Origin: Pediococcus pentosaceus
Lineage (GTDB): Bacteria; Bacillota; Bacilli; Lactobacillales; Lactobacillaceae
Direction of reading: 5' to 3'
Assembly: GCF_001437285.1 (NCBI RefSeq)
Contig: NZ_JQBF01000002.1
Span: forward strand, 186,001 to 250,000
Length of the DNA: 64,000 nucleotides
In this document: piece by piece, positions 17,087 through 25,785 of the stretch
Layout of the letters: every line of letters starts with the position of its first letter
Numbering within the stretch: position 1 is the first letter of the stretch
Program-made: the position numbers and the translations under genes
The notes under the pieces: generated by a model
What the model was told of the DNA's origin: nothing
Databases searched by the model: none
The model's input: only the letters and a program-made list of their open reading frames with translations

Positions 17087-18520
17087 TTAACCTTGTCCAT
17101 AGATAATTACTGGTTCATCTACGGTTGTTTTTTGATATAGTTTCACCATATCCTTAGGTGGAATGTTGATACAACCGTTAGAGCCATGATTGTAACGCTG
17201 ACTAGGATTACCAAATACAGAGGCTTGTACCCATGGAGCGGAATGAATAAATATCCCGTCATCGGTTAAATTGTCTGCTTGTGGCACATAAGATTTATAT
17301 GGTTCTCCATTTTTTTCATAACCTCGCATAGTTATAGGCGCAATTTTGAATTTAATGAAATAAGCGCCTGTTGGGGTAGCAATATTAATCTTGGGAGATC
17401 CAGTGTTAATCCGAATTTTTTGCGCCACTGTTTGATTTTGTACTAAATATAGTCGTTCATGCGTTAAATCTATTTCGATATGATCGGAATTAGCTATTTT
17501 TTTATGCCAATTTTTTTGATTTAGCGTTTGATTAGCCTGATTGAAGTTTTTAGCTGAAACATTATTTTTTCCTGCCAGTAAACTTTGGATAAGATGTTGT
17601 GCTTCACTATCCGTATTTAAACTCCAACCTAGAGTGCCCTCAGCGTTACTAAAAGATACCTGTTTGCCTTGGACTGTTGTAAAGGTTAAATTTTGTGCTC
17701 CAGAAAGTGTGTATTTATGGTTAAAACGCTTAATGAATTTATAGGCGGGCTTTAAGTCGATTGATGGACCATCTTTACTAATCGTTCCATTTTCTATTAA
17801 ATCACTTACTTGACCAGTAATTTGGTGTCCTTTAGCTCGAAACGTAAACTGATTTTTTAATAGTAATCTGATTTTTTTAGCCGTGGTTTTTCCACTCCAT
17901 GTTTCAGAAAGTAATGGGGCAGTAATTTCAACGTGTTTATTAGGTGTATTTAAAAGTTTATCACTAACTTTTTCCACGGTCTGATTTACCAATATCTGAT
18001 TACCAGAGTGAGCGGACAATAAAGAAACTTTTCCATCTTGGATCATTACTTTTCCATTTTGAGGCATGGTCCGTGAAGCATTAATTGCTTCTAAATGTTT
18101 TTGTAAAGACGGTTGATCTGTTTTTATAGCAGAAAGCAGGGCGCTTTTTTTATATAAAGTTAAAGCTTTAAATTGTTTGGTACTATGGTTAATCGACCAC
18201 CATAGTCGATTCCTTTGTTCAGTTAGTCGATACTTCAATTGCGTTTCATAATCGGTAACTGGAATGTTATTAAACTTTTTACTAGCTAACACCTTCTTGT
18301 TTTGGGAATCGTTAATAGTATAACTTGGTGTCACCCGTTGGTTCTCAATTTTTTTAACTGCCTCTTGATAATTGAGGTGGCTAATATTGATATTATCAAT
18401 CGTGGTATTTGTCCAAAAATGTGTCGATTGATAATAGAGTTGTTGAATTATTAGAATACCTAATATTAAGCAAGCTATTCCTAGTACCCATGCTAGCCGA
18501 TGTTTTTTGTTGATTTGCAT
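17087..18520 (-). CDS. L,D-transpeptidase (YkuD) with PG-binding domain
   Basis: 477-residue cell-wall enzyme. Residues ~8-28 are a signal anchor; a long extracellular region with two putative peptidoglycan-binding (PF12229-type) repeats follows; the C-terminal ~120 residues are the YkuD catalytic domain with IFIHSAPW and the active-site motif HGSNGCINI (His, Ser, catalytic Cys). It likely makes 3-3 cross-links or attaches groups to peptidoglycan. Convergent with the beta-lactamase-fold gene and sharing a bidirectional terminator. Confidence 0.92.
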   Translation of the reverse strand: MQINKKHRLAWVLGIACLILGILIIQQLYYQSTHFWTNTTIDNINISHLNYQEAVKKIENQRVTPSYTINDSQNKKVLASKKFNNIPVTDYETQLKYRLTEQRNRLWWSINHSTKQFKALTLYKKSALLSAIKTDQPSLQKHLEAINASRTMPQNGKVMIQDGKVSLLSAHSGNQILVNQTVEKVSDKLLNTPNKHVEITAPLLSETWSGKTTAKKIRLLLKNQFTFRAKGHQITGQVSDLIENGTISKDGPSIDLKPAYKFIKRFNHKYTLSGAQNLTFTTVQGKQVSFSNAEGTLGWSLNTDSEAQHLIQSLLAGKNNVSAKNFNQANQTLNQKNWHKKIANSDHIEIDLTHERLYLVQNQTVAQKIRINTGSPKINIATPTGAYFIKFKIAPITMRGYEKNGEPYKSYVPQADNLTDDGIFIHSAPWVQASVFGNPSQRYNHGSNGCINIPPKDMVKLYQKTTVDEPVIIYGQG

Positions 18521-18785
18521 TTTACTGGCTTCTTTCTATTTCACTTTTATTTCATAAATATTACAGCAATGTTACATTTTTGTGAAGCAATTATTACGAA
18601 ATCCTTGATAAATTTTTAAAATTAATTAATACGTAAATGCTTTAGAAGGACATAAAACTATTATTTAAATGCAAAAATTAAAATAACGTTTATTAAATAT
18701 TTACAAGTACTATGGCAATATGACTTAAGTTTATCAGCATTAAATGTTGCTTTTTTGCGACAAATGTATTAATCTAACTTTATTA
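18521..18785. other. AT-rich divergent promoter region
   Basis: About 265 bases between the L,D-transpeptidase and the flavin oxidoreductase operon. No gene was seen. Promoters for both directions are expected; the only clear element is the palindromic operator at 18786-18802. Confidence 0.5.
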
Positions 18786-18802
18786 ACTTACAAAAAGTAA
18801 GT
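18786..18802. promoter_or_regulatory. Palindromic operator ACTTAC-N5-GTAAGT (copy 1)
   Basis: Perfect 6-bp arms ACTTAC and GTAAGT around AAAAA, 17 bases before the start of the LLM oxidoreductase gene. An equal palindrome precedes the lactate oxidase gene and a partial one the HxlR regulator gene in this window. This layout fits a DUF24/HxlR redox regulator site. Confidence 0.6.
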
Positions 18803-18819
18803 AAACGGAGGGATTAATC

Positions 18820-19875
18820 ATGGTAAACGTAGATAAATTAGAATTTGGAATTGAAACTTTTGGTGATATTGTTGCCAATGAAGATGGTAGTTTAAAATCA
18901 GCCGCTGAATCGATTCGACAAATTGTTCACGAAGGCGAAATTGCTGATAAGTATGGAATCGATGTGATTGGAGTCGGTGAACATCATCGCCCTGATTACA
19001 GTGTGTCTAGTCCTGAAACTGTCTTGGCTGCAATCGCATCCGTAACTCAAAAGATCAAACTAGCTACAGCCGTAACAGTCTTAAGTTCGGATGATCCTGT
19101 TCGAGTTTATGAACGTTTTGCCACACTGGATGGCTTATCTAATGGACGAGCACAAGTGATGCTTGGTCGGGGTTCCTTTACCGAATCATTTCCTTTATTT
19201 GGATATGATTTAACTGATTATGATGATTTGTTCAATGAAAAACTAGAACTATTTGATAAATTACGTACAGAAAAAGCCGTAACATGGTCGGGAAAATTCC
19301 GAGCAGCTTTAAAGGAGCAGGAAGTTTATCCTAAGACAGAGAGTGGTAAGCTGGAAACTTATATTGGAATTGGTGGCTCTCCTGAATCGATTATTCGTGC
19401 CGCTCGGTTTGGTTATAAAGTCATAATTGCCATTATCGGCGGGCAAGCTGATCGATTCAAACCGTATATTGATTTGTATCACAAAGCTAACCAAAAATTT
19501 GGGACTCCAGATCTACCAATTGCGGTTCACTCTCACGGATTTATTGCAGATGACAATCATGAAGCCGTTGAAGTAGCTTTTAAAAATATTAAAGCGAATT
19601 TTGATCGAATCGGACTTACCCGTGGTTGGGCTCCTATGAGCCGTGAACAATTTGATAGTGAAACTAAAGTTGGTTCATTTTATGTGGGTGATCCTGAAAC
19701 GGTTGCGCAACGAATTGCTCGGACCATAGATTTACTTAATTTAGGTCGCTTTGACTTAGTGTATGGTGCTGGTAATCAGACCGCTGCACAACGTGAGCGT
19801 ATGATTGAACTATATGCCACAAAAGTCATCCCTAGAGTTAAAGAGATTTTAAAAAGCAAAGGGGGCGCAGAATAA
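18820..19875 (+). CDS. LLM class flavin-dependent oxidoreductase
   Basis: 351-residue TIM-barrel protein of the luciferase-like monooxygenase superfamily. Typical segments are present: VIGVGEHHRPDY (about residues 48-59), LATAVTVLSSDDPVRVYE, the family LDGLSNGR with GRGSF, and IGIGGSPES. It would use FMNH2 (or F420 in other phyla) on an unknown substrate. The palindromic operator lies just upstream, and the gene overlaps the next one by one base, so the F420-reductase-like protein is the probable partner. Ribosome binding site GGAGGG. Confidence 0.88.
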   Translation: MVNVDKLEFGIETFGDIVANEDGSLKSAAESIRQIVHEGEIADKYGIDVIGVGEHHRPDYSVSSPETVLAAIASVTQKIKLATAVTVLSSDDPVRVYERFATLDGLSNGRAQVMLGRGSFTESFPLFGYDLTDYDDLFNEKLELFDKLRTEKAVTWSGKFRAALKEQEVYPKTESGKLETYIGIGGSPESIIRAARFGYKVIIAIIGGQADRFKPYIDLYHKANQKFGTPDLPIAVHSHGFIADDNHEAVEVAFKNIKANFDRIGLTRGWAPMSREQFDSETKVGSFYVGDPETVAQRIARTIDLLNLGRFDLVYGAGNQTAAQRERMIELYATKVIPRVKEILKSKGGAE

Positions 19876-20552
19876 TGACCATTAAACGAGTCGGAATTTT
19901 AGGTGCCGGTAAAGTGGGGATTGTTTTGGCTGGGTTAGCCTTAAAGGCCGGATATGAAGTACGAATTTCAGGGTCAGGTTCAGTTGATAAAATTGATTTA
20001 ACAATTAGTACTCTGGTTCCAGGCGCCATTGCTTCTGAAAATGCCGAAGTGGTCGCTAATAGTGACATTATCATTTTAGCAATTCCACTAAGCCGTTATA
20101 AAAATATCGATCCTACGTTACTTAAAGGTAAATTAGTGATTGATGCGATGAACTACTGGTGGGAAACGGATGGCATTCGCGAGGAGGTCCTAGATCCAAC
20201 CTTAACTTCTAGTGAGCAAGTTCAAAACTACTTTAAGGACAGTACTATTGTCAAAACGTTTAATCATATGGGATACCACAATCTTCAAGAAGAGGCTTTA
20301 CCAAAAGGTGACCCTAAACGCAAGGCTTTGTTCGTTACGGGTGATAATCATGCAGCTGTTGATGAAGTAACAAAATTTGTTGATTCAATGGGATTTGATC
20401 AAGTGGTTCATTATAAGCTCACTGATGGAATTATGACTGAACCTGGTAGTCCACTGTTTGGGGCTAGTCTAAAATATCAAGAATTAAAACAAATTATTGA
20501 TAATTTTGACCATACTGACTTTGGACGTAAAATTAGTAGTACTTTGAATTGA
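19875..20552 (+). CDS. F420-reductase-like NAD(P)-binding oxidoreductase
   Basis: 225-residue Rossmann protein. Its N-terminus GILGAGKVGIVLAGLAL is an NAD(P)-binding GxGxxG; IIILAIPLSRY and VKTFNHMGY are as in NADPH-dependent F420 reductase/ProC-like proteins. Lactobacilli do not make F420, so the real cofactor is probably a flavin or small quinoid. Its ATG overlaps the stop of the LLM gene (TAATG), indicating coupled translation and joint function. A strong terminator ends the two-gene operon. Confidence 0.85.
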   Translation: MTIKRVGILGAGKVGIVLAGLALKAGYEVRISGSGSVDKIDLTISTLVPGAIASENAEVVANSDIIILAIPLSRYKNIDPTLLKGKLVIDAMNYWWETDGIREEVLDPTLTSSEQVQNYFKDSTIVKTFNHMGYHNLQEEALPKGDPKRKALFVTGDNHAAVDEVTKFVDSMGFDQVVHYKLTDGIMTEPGSPLFGASLKYQELKQIIDNFDHTDFGRKISSTLN

Positions 20553-20588
20553 AAAAAACTACCTTGAATAAATTTCAAGGTAGTTTTT
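20553..20588 (+). terminator. Terminator of the LLM operon
   Basis: Stem ACTACCTTGAA / TTCAAGGTAGT flanked by A and T runs, directly after the stop. Confidence 0.9.
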
Positions 20589-20641
20589 TTATATATCTTC
20601 CAGATAAGTCTGTTAAAGTAACAATTATTTTTAATCGAGAG

Positions 20642-21421
20642 CTAGATATATTGATTGAGGAAATTTAAAACAGTAGGATATACGATTTCTAAATATCCTT
20701 TTGCATGCTGAGTACCAGGTAACATCCATTCCACGAAGGGAACGTTTTTACTAGTTAAAATTTTTGCCATTTCTAAAACGCCACTTGTTGGCACAAATTC
20801 ATTTAATGAGTTTGCTAAAAACATCGGTCCGGGTTGACTGTTGACATGTTTGTAGGGGGTTGCTAGTGAATATTGATCTGAGTTTCCGTTAAAATAATTA
20901 GTAACAAACCATTTATAAAAAGCGTCGTTTTGACCAGTCTGGTTTATTTCAGAACTTTTGGAATTTGTAAAATCTTGTTGATGATCAGGTTGAGCAATTA
21001 CGGCAGTATGCTCATTTAACCAATCATCAATATCAAGAATCCCAGACAAAGAAACAATCGGGAGTCCATATTTAATTCCCATTTCGACAGCCATGTTTCC
21101 ACCAGCAGATGAGCCAACTACGGCAATTCGATCACTATCAAACAATTTTGAAGAAGTTTTAATCCAGTGATATAAAGTATCCATATCATCTAAAGGTGCT
21201 GGATAATAAGCGTCTGGAGTTAGTCGATAGTTAGGAACAATAACGGAAAATCCGTCCCTTACCAAAGCTTCTGCTAAATCTTGATCTTTAGCTTTATTAC
21301 CTCTAAACCAGCCTCCGCCATGGATATCAATAATCAAGCCCTTGGAAGCATTATCAGGTTGGTATAAGTCAGCTTTTAAAGCGTGAATTTCATCGTAAAT
21401 TAAATCATTCTTAATTTTCAT
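20642..21421 (-). CDS. Alpha/beta hydrolase, HSL-like
   Basis: 259-residue alpha/beta hydrolase of the hormone-sensitive-lipase/carboxylesterase type. The oxyanion motif is DIHGGGWFRG (about residues 31-40), the nucleophile elbow is GSSAGG (Ser near 104), and a late His lies in GTQHAKG (about 241). Convergent with the LLM operon. Probably an esterase for small esters; the substrate is unknown. The ATG has only a moderate ribosome binding site (AGAGAAGGA). Confidence 0.88.
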   Translation of the reverse strand: MKIKNDLIYDEIHALKADLYQPDNASKGLIIDIHGGGWFRGNKAKDQDLAEALVRDGFSVIVPNYRLTPDAYYPAPLDDMDTLYHWIKTSSKLFDSDRIAVVGSSAGGNMAVEMGIKYGLPIVSLSGILDIDDWLNEHTAVIAQPDHQQDFTNSKSSEINQTGQNDAFYKWFVTNYFNGNSDQYSLATPYKHVNSQPGPMFLANSLNEFVPTSGVLEMAKILTSKNVPFVEWMLPGTQHAKGYLEIVYPTVLNFLNQYI

Positions 21422-21588
21422 TACGTTCCTTCTCTCTAGTTATTTGAAAGATTTGGTTATCACTCTAAAACTAGTCTAATTTAGTTGTCAAAACGGGTGT
21501 TAGTTTAATAATCAATTCATCTCGACGTCAGTTTATTACAACTAATGAGCTTTTTCAAAGATTAATACTTGCATTTAATTAACGATTA

Positions 21589-21605
21589 ACTTACAATAAG
21601 TAAGT
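21589..21605. promoter_or_regulatory. Palindromic operator ACTTAC-N5-GTAAGT (copy 2)
   Basis: Identical arms to copy 1 around AATAA, 103 bases before the lactate oxidase start. A promoter (TTAACT ... TACTAT region) is plausible around it, but boxes are not clear. Confidence 0.6.
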
Positions 21606-21708
21606 GAAATAGCAAGTAGAAATCTGTTACTATTCTGTTCTTTGCTATCAGTAAATTTTAGAATAGTTAATCTTAAAATTAGTAGTGATTTGGATGGGGG
21701 CATATATT

Positions 21709-22818
21709 ATGACAATGGTTAATGGTTATGAACAAAGTGATCGTGAAGAAAAAATTGACATTTTAAATTTGGAGTCTTTGGAAGAAAGAGCCGAAAAGAT
21801 TATTCCAACTGGTGGGTTTGGATATATCTCTGGTGGTTCTGAAGATGAATGGACTCTCCGACAAAATCGAACTGCATTCCAGCATCGACAAATCGCGCCC
21901 AAAGCTTTGAGTGGAATCGAAAAACCAGAACTAAATACAGAAATCTTTGGAATTCCATTGAATACTCCAGTAATGATGGCGCCAGCTGCAGCTCAAGGTT
22001 TAGCACATTCACAAGGTGAAAAAGATACAGCTAGAGGTCTTGCCGCAGTAGGAGGCTTAATGGCACAAAGCACATATTCATCAGTTTCTATTGCTGATAC
22101 GGCAGCTGCTGGTGAAGGTGCTCCTCAATTTTTCCAGCTTTACATGAGTAAGGACTGGAATTTTAATGAGAGCTTGCTAGATGAGGCTAAAAAAGCTCAT
22201 GTTAAAGCAATTATTTTGACCGTAGATGCCACTGTTGATGGTTATCGAGAAGCTGATATTAAAAATAAGTTTGCATTTCCACTTCCAATGGCTAACTTAA
22301 CTAAGTTTTCCGAAGGTGATGGTCAAGGAAAAGGAATTGAAGAAATCTACGCTTCTGCAGCTCAAAATATAAGACCTGAAGACGTTAAAAGAATTGCTGA
22401 TTACACACAATTACCCGTAATTGTTAAAGGAATTCAAACTCCTGAGGATGCTATTCGAGCAATTGATGCTGGGGCAGCCGGCATTTATGTATCAAACCAT
22501 GGAGGCCGTCAGCTAAACGGGGGACCTGGATCTTTTGATGTTTTGGAAGATATCGCTACCTCCGTTAATAAGCAAGTGCCAATTATCTTTGATAGTGGTG
22601 TACGTCGCGGTTCAGATGTATTTAAAGCTTTGGCTAGTGGTGCAGACATCGTGGCTTTGGGTCGTCCAGTAATTTATGGATTAGCTTTAGGTGGTGCCAA
22701 AGGGGTTCAATCTGTATTTGAACATATAGACCATGAACTTGAAATTGTGATGCAACTAGCAGGTACTAAAACCATTGATGATATCAAAAATAACCCATTA
22801 CTAAATATCAAATATTAA
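21709..22818 (+). CDS. Lactate oxidase-type FMN alpha-hydroxy-acid oxidase
   Basis: 369-residue (S)-2-hydroxy-acid oxidase of the lactate oxidase group, converting L-lactate to pyruvate with H2O2 formation. FMN/substrate segments are visible: PVMMAPAAAQGLAHSQGE, then TVDATVDGYREAD, KGIQTPEDA, and the catalytic base in SNHGGRQL. The ATG at 21709 was chosen because GGGGG lies 9 bases upstream; an in-frame GTG at 21685 would add 8 unsupported residues. H2O2 produced would be a substrate for the manganese catalase. Operator copy 2 suggests redox control. Confidence 0.92.
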   Translation: MTMVNGYEQSDREEKIDILNLESLEERAEKIIPTGGFGYISGGSEDEWTLRQNRTAFQHRQIAPKALSGIEKPELNTEIFGIPLNTPVMMAPAAAQGLAHSQGEKDTARGLAAVGGLMAQSTYSSVSIADTAAAGEGAPQFFQLYMSKDWNFNESLLDEAKKAHVKAIILTVDATVDGYREADIKNKFAFPLPMANLTKFSEGDGQGKGIEEIYASAAQNIRPEDVKRIADYTQLPVIVKGIQTPEDAIRAIDAGAAGIYVSNHGGRQLNGGPGSFDVLEDIATSVNKQVPIIFDSGVRRGSDVFKALASGADIVALGRPVIYGLALGGAKGVQSVFEHIDHELEIVMQLAGTKTIDDIKNNPLLNIKY

Positions 22819-22821
22819 TCT

Positions 22822-22851
22822 AAAAAATCCTCCAATTTTGGGGGATTTTTT
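22822..22851 (+). terminator. Terminator of the lactate oxidase gene
   Basis: AAAATCCTCC / GGGGGATTTT hairpin (one G-T pair) with a T-run, 3 bases after the stop. Confidence 0.85.
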
Positions 22852-22905
22852 AGATATCGAGGAGCTGTTTTGATGTGTTGGCTACTAGATACTGTTGGAT
22901 ATTTA

Positions 22906-22931
22906 TTGACTTAATAGACAAATGTTATAAT
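22906..22931 (+). promoter_or_regulatory. Promoter of the TMEM175-like gene
   Basis: TTGACT (22906) and TATAAT (22926) with a rather short 14-base spacer; transcription would start just before 22945, favouring the downstream ATG at 22969 as translation start. Confidence 0.5.
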
Positions 22932-22968
22932 TGTGGTATAAAAAATGATAAAAAGGATGCAATTTATT

Positions 22969-23520
22969 ATGAATAAAGAACGCTTTGAGGCTTTTACGGA
23001 CGCCGTAATTGCCATTATAATGACTATTTTAGTATTAGACATACATCTACCTACAGATGATCATTCGATGCGAGCGATTATTGCCATTGCTCCTTCATTT
23101 CTTGCATACATCGTTAGTTTTACAATACTAGCAGTCATGTGGGTTAACCATCATAATTTATTTCTTCATGTGAAAACAGTAAATCATAAAATTCTATATA
23201 CCAATATATTTCTATTGTTTTGGGCAACTTTATTACCAGCTACCACAGCCTGGTTTGGTTCAGACATCTACTCATCAACGGCAGCTTGGCTGTACGCTGT
23301 CAACGTCATTGTTTACAACATTTCTTTCTCAATGGTGAGAAATGAAGTTTTAAAAATCAATGATAGGTTGAAGCATTTATACATTACAGAGATAGCATCG
23401 CTGATTTTAAATATTGTTGCATTGTTTATTGTATTCTTCTGGCCTCCCTTTATTATGATAAGTTTGTTAATGGACATTCTACTGTGGTCGATTCAACCGG
23501 TAGTTCGTCATAAAAGATAA
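22969..23520 (+). CDS. TMEM175/DUF1211 family potassium channel-like protein
   Basis: 183-residue membrane protein with about six hydrophobic helices. The N-terminal signature RFEAFTDAVIAIIMTILVLDI (R-x3-F-[ST]-D pattern) is diagnostic of the DUF1211/TMEM175 family, whose bacterial members form tetrameric K+ leak channels. The ATG at 22969 starts exactly before this motif; an ATG 24 bases upstream is possible but nearly at the transcription start. Single gene with a hairpin terminator. Confidence 0.9.
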   Translation: MNKERFEAFTDAVIAIIMTILVLDIHLPTDDHSMRAIIAIAPSFLAYIVSFTILAVMWVNHHNLFLHVKTVNHKILYTNIFLLFWATLLPATTAWFGSDIYSSTAAWLYAVNVIVYNISFSMVRNEVLKINDRLKHLYITEIASLILNIVALFIVFFWPPFIMISLLMDILLWSIQPVVRHKR

Positions 23521-23577
23521 GGTGAGCTATTGATTAATGCTTAAATTAGTTGTGTTCTAATAAAATTGTTAAGATAA

Positions 23578-23626
23578 AAAGCTCCGCGCTGTTATTAGTG
23601 AGAATAATAACAGTACGGAGTTTTTT
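23578..23626 (+). terminator. Terminator of the TMEM175-like gene
   Basis: CTCCG ... CGGAG and inner TGTTATTA / TAATAACA stems around a small loop, ending in six T. Confidence 0.85.
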
Positions 23627-23652
23627 GTAATTAAACCATATTTGATGCTCAT

Positions 23653-23687
23653 AAAAATATGCCCCCGACAAAATCGAGAACATATTT
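23653..23687 (-). terminator. Terminator of the mevalonate operon
   Basis: On the minus strand AAATATG pairs with CATATTT and an inner CTCGA with TCGGG, followed by a T-run; located 11 bases past the fni stop. Confidence 0.7.
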
Positions 23688-23697
23688 AACGACACTT

Positions 23698-24681
23698 TTA
23701 AAATAAATTTTTCTCAGAAAGTTCGTTGATAGATTTAGCGCCCAACAGTACCAAGAGGCTCTTTAATTGGTATTTCATCTGCTCAATCATTTCAACCATA
23801 AATGTATCGTCATGGTGGAGTAGCTGATGGAGGAAGTAGCCCGCAATTCCCACGTTATCAGCCCCCAAAGCCAGACTTTTAATAATATCACTTGAATTAC
23901 GAATACCGCCAGTAGCGGTAATTGACAAGCCATCAACCGTAATTGATTTAAGTGACTCTACCGTTGTTAAACCAAACGATGTCATAAAATCAAAATCTTT
24001 AGTGTGACGACGAGCATTTTCGATTTGAATAAAGTTAGTACCGCCTCGACCACCAACATCAATAAACTTTACGCCAACTTTTTTTAGGGCGAGGGCATCT
24101 TGATGAGTCATTCCCGCACCGACCGCTTTAACAATCACGGGTACTTTCAGGTTAGAAACGATTTCAGCAATATGATCTAGGTAATCAAAAGTACGGTCAC
24201 CCTCAGGCATAACTAGTTCCTGAGCAACATTGATATGTAACTGTAGGGCGTTCGCTTGAAGCATGTCTACAGCTGCCTGCGCTTTAGCAACACTGGCATC
24301 CGCCCCAACATTCGCCATAATCAATCCTTGGGGATTAGTTTCTCGCACAATTTTAAATGTGTCTGCTAGTTCAGGATATTTTAAAGCGACTGATTGAGAG
24401 CCAACGGCCATCGCTAAATCAGTTTCTTGCGCAATTTTAGCAAGCCGTGCATTTAATTTGGCGGTGTAGGCACTTCCACCCGTCATAGCCTGAATGAAGA
24501 AGGGAAGGGGCATTTTTAGCCCTGCCAGGGTAGTTTCTAAACTAACCTCTGAAATTCCCGTTTCAGGTAATGCGTTTGGTAATAAGTGAATTGTATCAAA
24601 CCCAGCACTGGCAGTTGGGCTGTAAAATTTTTCAGCCAATGAAATGTGTTCATCTTTACGATGAGAATGAATATTTTTCAT
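23698..24681 (-). CDS. fni: Type 2 isopentenyl-diphosphate isomerase
   Basis: 327-residue FMN- and NADPH-dependent IPP:DMAPP isomerase, last step of the mevalonate route. Segments of the type 2 enzyme are present: RKDEHI at the N-terminus, FIQAMTGGS, MAVGSQS, the GGRGGTNF phosphate/FMN motif, and TGGIRNSSD near the C-terminus. Last gene of mvaK1-mvaD-mvaK2-fni; 8 bases after mvaK2. A terminator follows. Confidence 0.96.
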   Translation of the reverse strand: MKNIHSHRKDEHISLAEKFYSPTASAGFDTIHLLPNALPETGISEVSLETTLAGLKMPLPFFIQAMTGGSAYTAKLNARLAKIAQETDLAMAVGSQSVALKYPELADTFKIVRETNPQGLIMANVGADASVAKAQAAVDMLQANALQLHINVAQELVMPEGDRTFDYLDHIAEIVSNLKVPVIVKAVGAGMTHQDALALKKVGVKFIDVGGRGGTNFIQIENARRHTKDFDFMTSFGLTTVESLKSITVDGLSITATGGIRNSSDIIKSLALGADNVGIAGYFLHQLLHHDDTFMVEMIEQMKYQLKSLLVLLGAKSINELSEKNLF

Positions 24682-24689
24682 GACAACTC

Positions 24690-25772
24690 CTAATTAATTT
24701 CTGTGACATGGTGAACATCTAAATCAAGGGGTTTGATATTATGTTTCTCCCATTCAGCAAACATTTTTGCTGTCTTCGTGGAATTGGGCATAATGACAAT
24801 GCCACAATCACCACCACCGGCACCAGAAGACTTAGCAGCTCCATCAAATTTTTCAGCAATATCGCAAAAGTTGGTAAGCGTCGTGGTCTCAATCGAAACG
24901 CCACTAAATAAGCTTAACTCTTGTAATAGGTGCCGATTGTTAGTGATCTCACGTTGAATAACTGTAATATCAGCATCACGAAAACCATCAATCATCTTAT
25001 TGATACAAGATGCGCTTTTGGTCAAAAACTCATGATAGCTATCCGTTTCTTGATAACTGGTTGTAGCAACTTGATCAACTAAATCAGAAGTGGAGGCCGG
25101 AGAGCCCGTCCAACCAATGTAAAGGCGTAAATCTGATGGAGGAGTGAGTAATTCAATTTTCAATTGAGGCCAAGGCGTTCTTAAGATTGTTTCTAAATCT
25201 TTAGTACGACGCATACTGTTTAACCAGTCTCGATTGAAAGATTGGTAAGCAATCCAACCGCCATAAACGCTAGCTGCAATATCTCCCAAAGAACCATTTC
25301 CTTGCACGTCTAAATGCGCGATTGATGCAAGTTTGAAGAGTAGTTCTTTAGTTAACGGAATATTATAAAATTTGGCCACAACTTTAATGGTGGCGACGGT
25401 TACGGCCGCAGAACTTCCTAGACCATATTTTTTACCATCACTACTATCTAAATCACTGTTGATGTACAAATTATAAGTTTTTAATTTACGATTAAGTAAA
25501 ACAGCTAGTTCTTCAATAATCGAAATAGCCGAAAGGATATAGTGATAAGGGTTGTCCCGGTTATCAACCACTAATTCACTACCACGACGTCGCCAGGAAA
25601 GAACATTATTTTGATATTGTTTAGAAATAATATTTCCGACGGTTAATTTACTAGGTTCAAGGCTGGCAGTGACGAATTGATTAATTGCCACTAGCACGGC
25701 ATTATTGCCAGGTTCGACAATGGCATATTCACCAGCAATATATAATTTTCCGGGAGCTTTTTCTGTTATCAA
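24690..25772 (-). CDS. mvaK2: Phosphomevalonate kinase
   Basis: 360-residue GHMP kinase converting phosphomevalonate to the diphosphate. KAPGKLYIAGEYAIVEPG opens the protein, the ATP loop is YGLGSSAAVTVA, and the third GHMP motif is KSSGAGGGDCGI. The start was placed at TTG (25772), with AAGAGGA 8 bases upstream and 13 bases after the mvaD stop. The longer ATG frame would add 13 residues without family support and overlap mvaD. Third gene of the mevalonate operon. Confidence 0.95.
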   Translation of the reverse strand: MITEKAPGKLYIAGEYAIVEPGNNAVLVAINQFVTASLEPSKLTVGNIISKQYQNNVLSWRRRGSELVVDNRDNPYHYILSAISIIEELAVLLNRKLKTYNLYINSDLDSSDGKKYGLGSSAAVTVATIKVVAKFYNIPLTKELLFKLASIAHLDVQGNGSLGDIAASVYGGWIAYQSFNRDWLNSMRRTKDLETILRTPWPQLKIELLTPPSDLRLYIGWTGSPASTSDLVDQVATTSYQETDSYHEFLTKSASCINKMIDGFRDADITVIQREITNNRHLLQELSLFSGVSIETTTLTNFCDIAEKFDGAAKSSGAGGGDCGIVIMPNSTKTAKMFAEWEKHNIKPLDLDVHHVTEIN

Positions 25773-25785
25773 TTTAAAATTCCTC

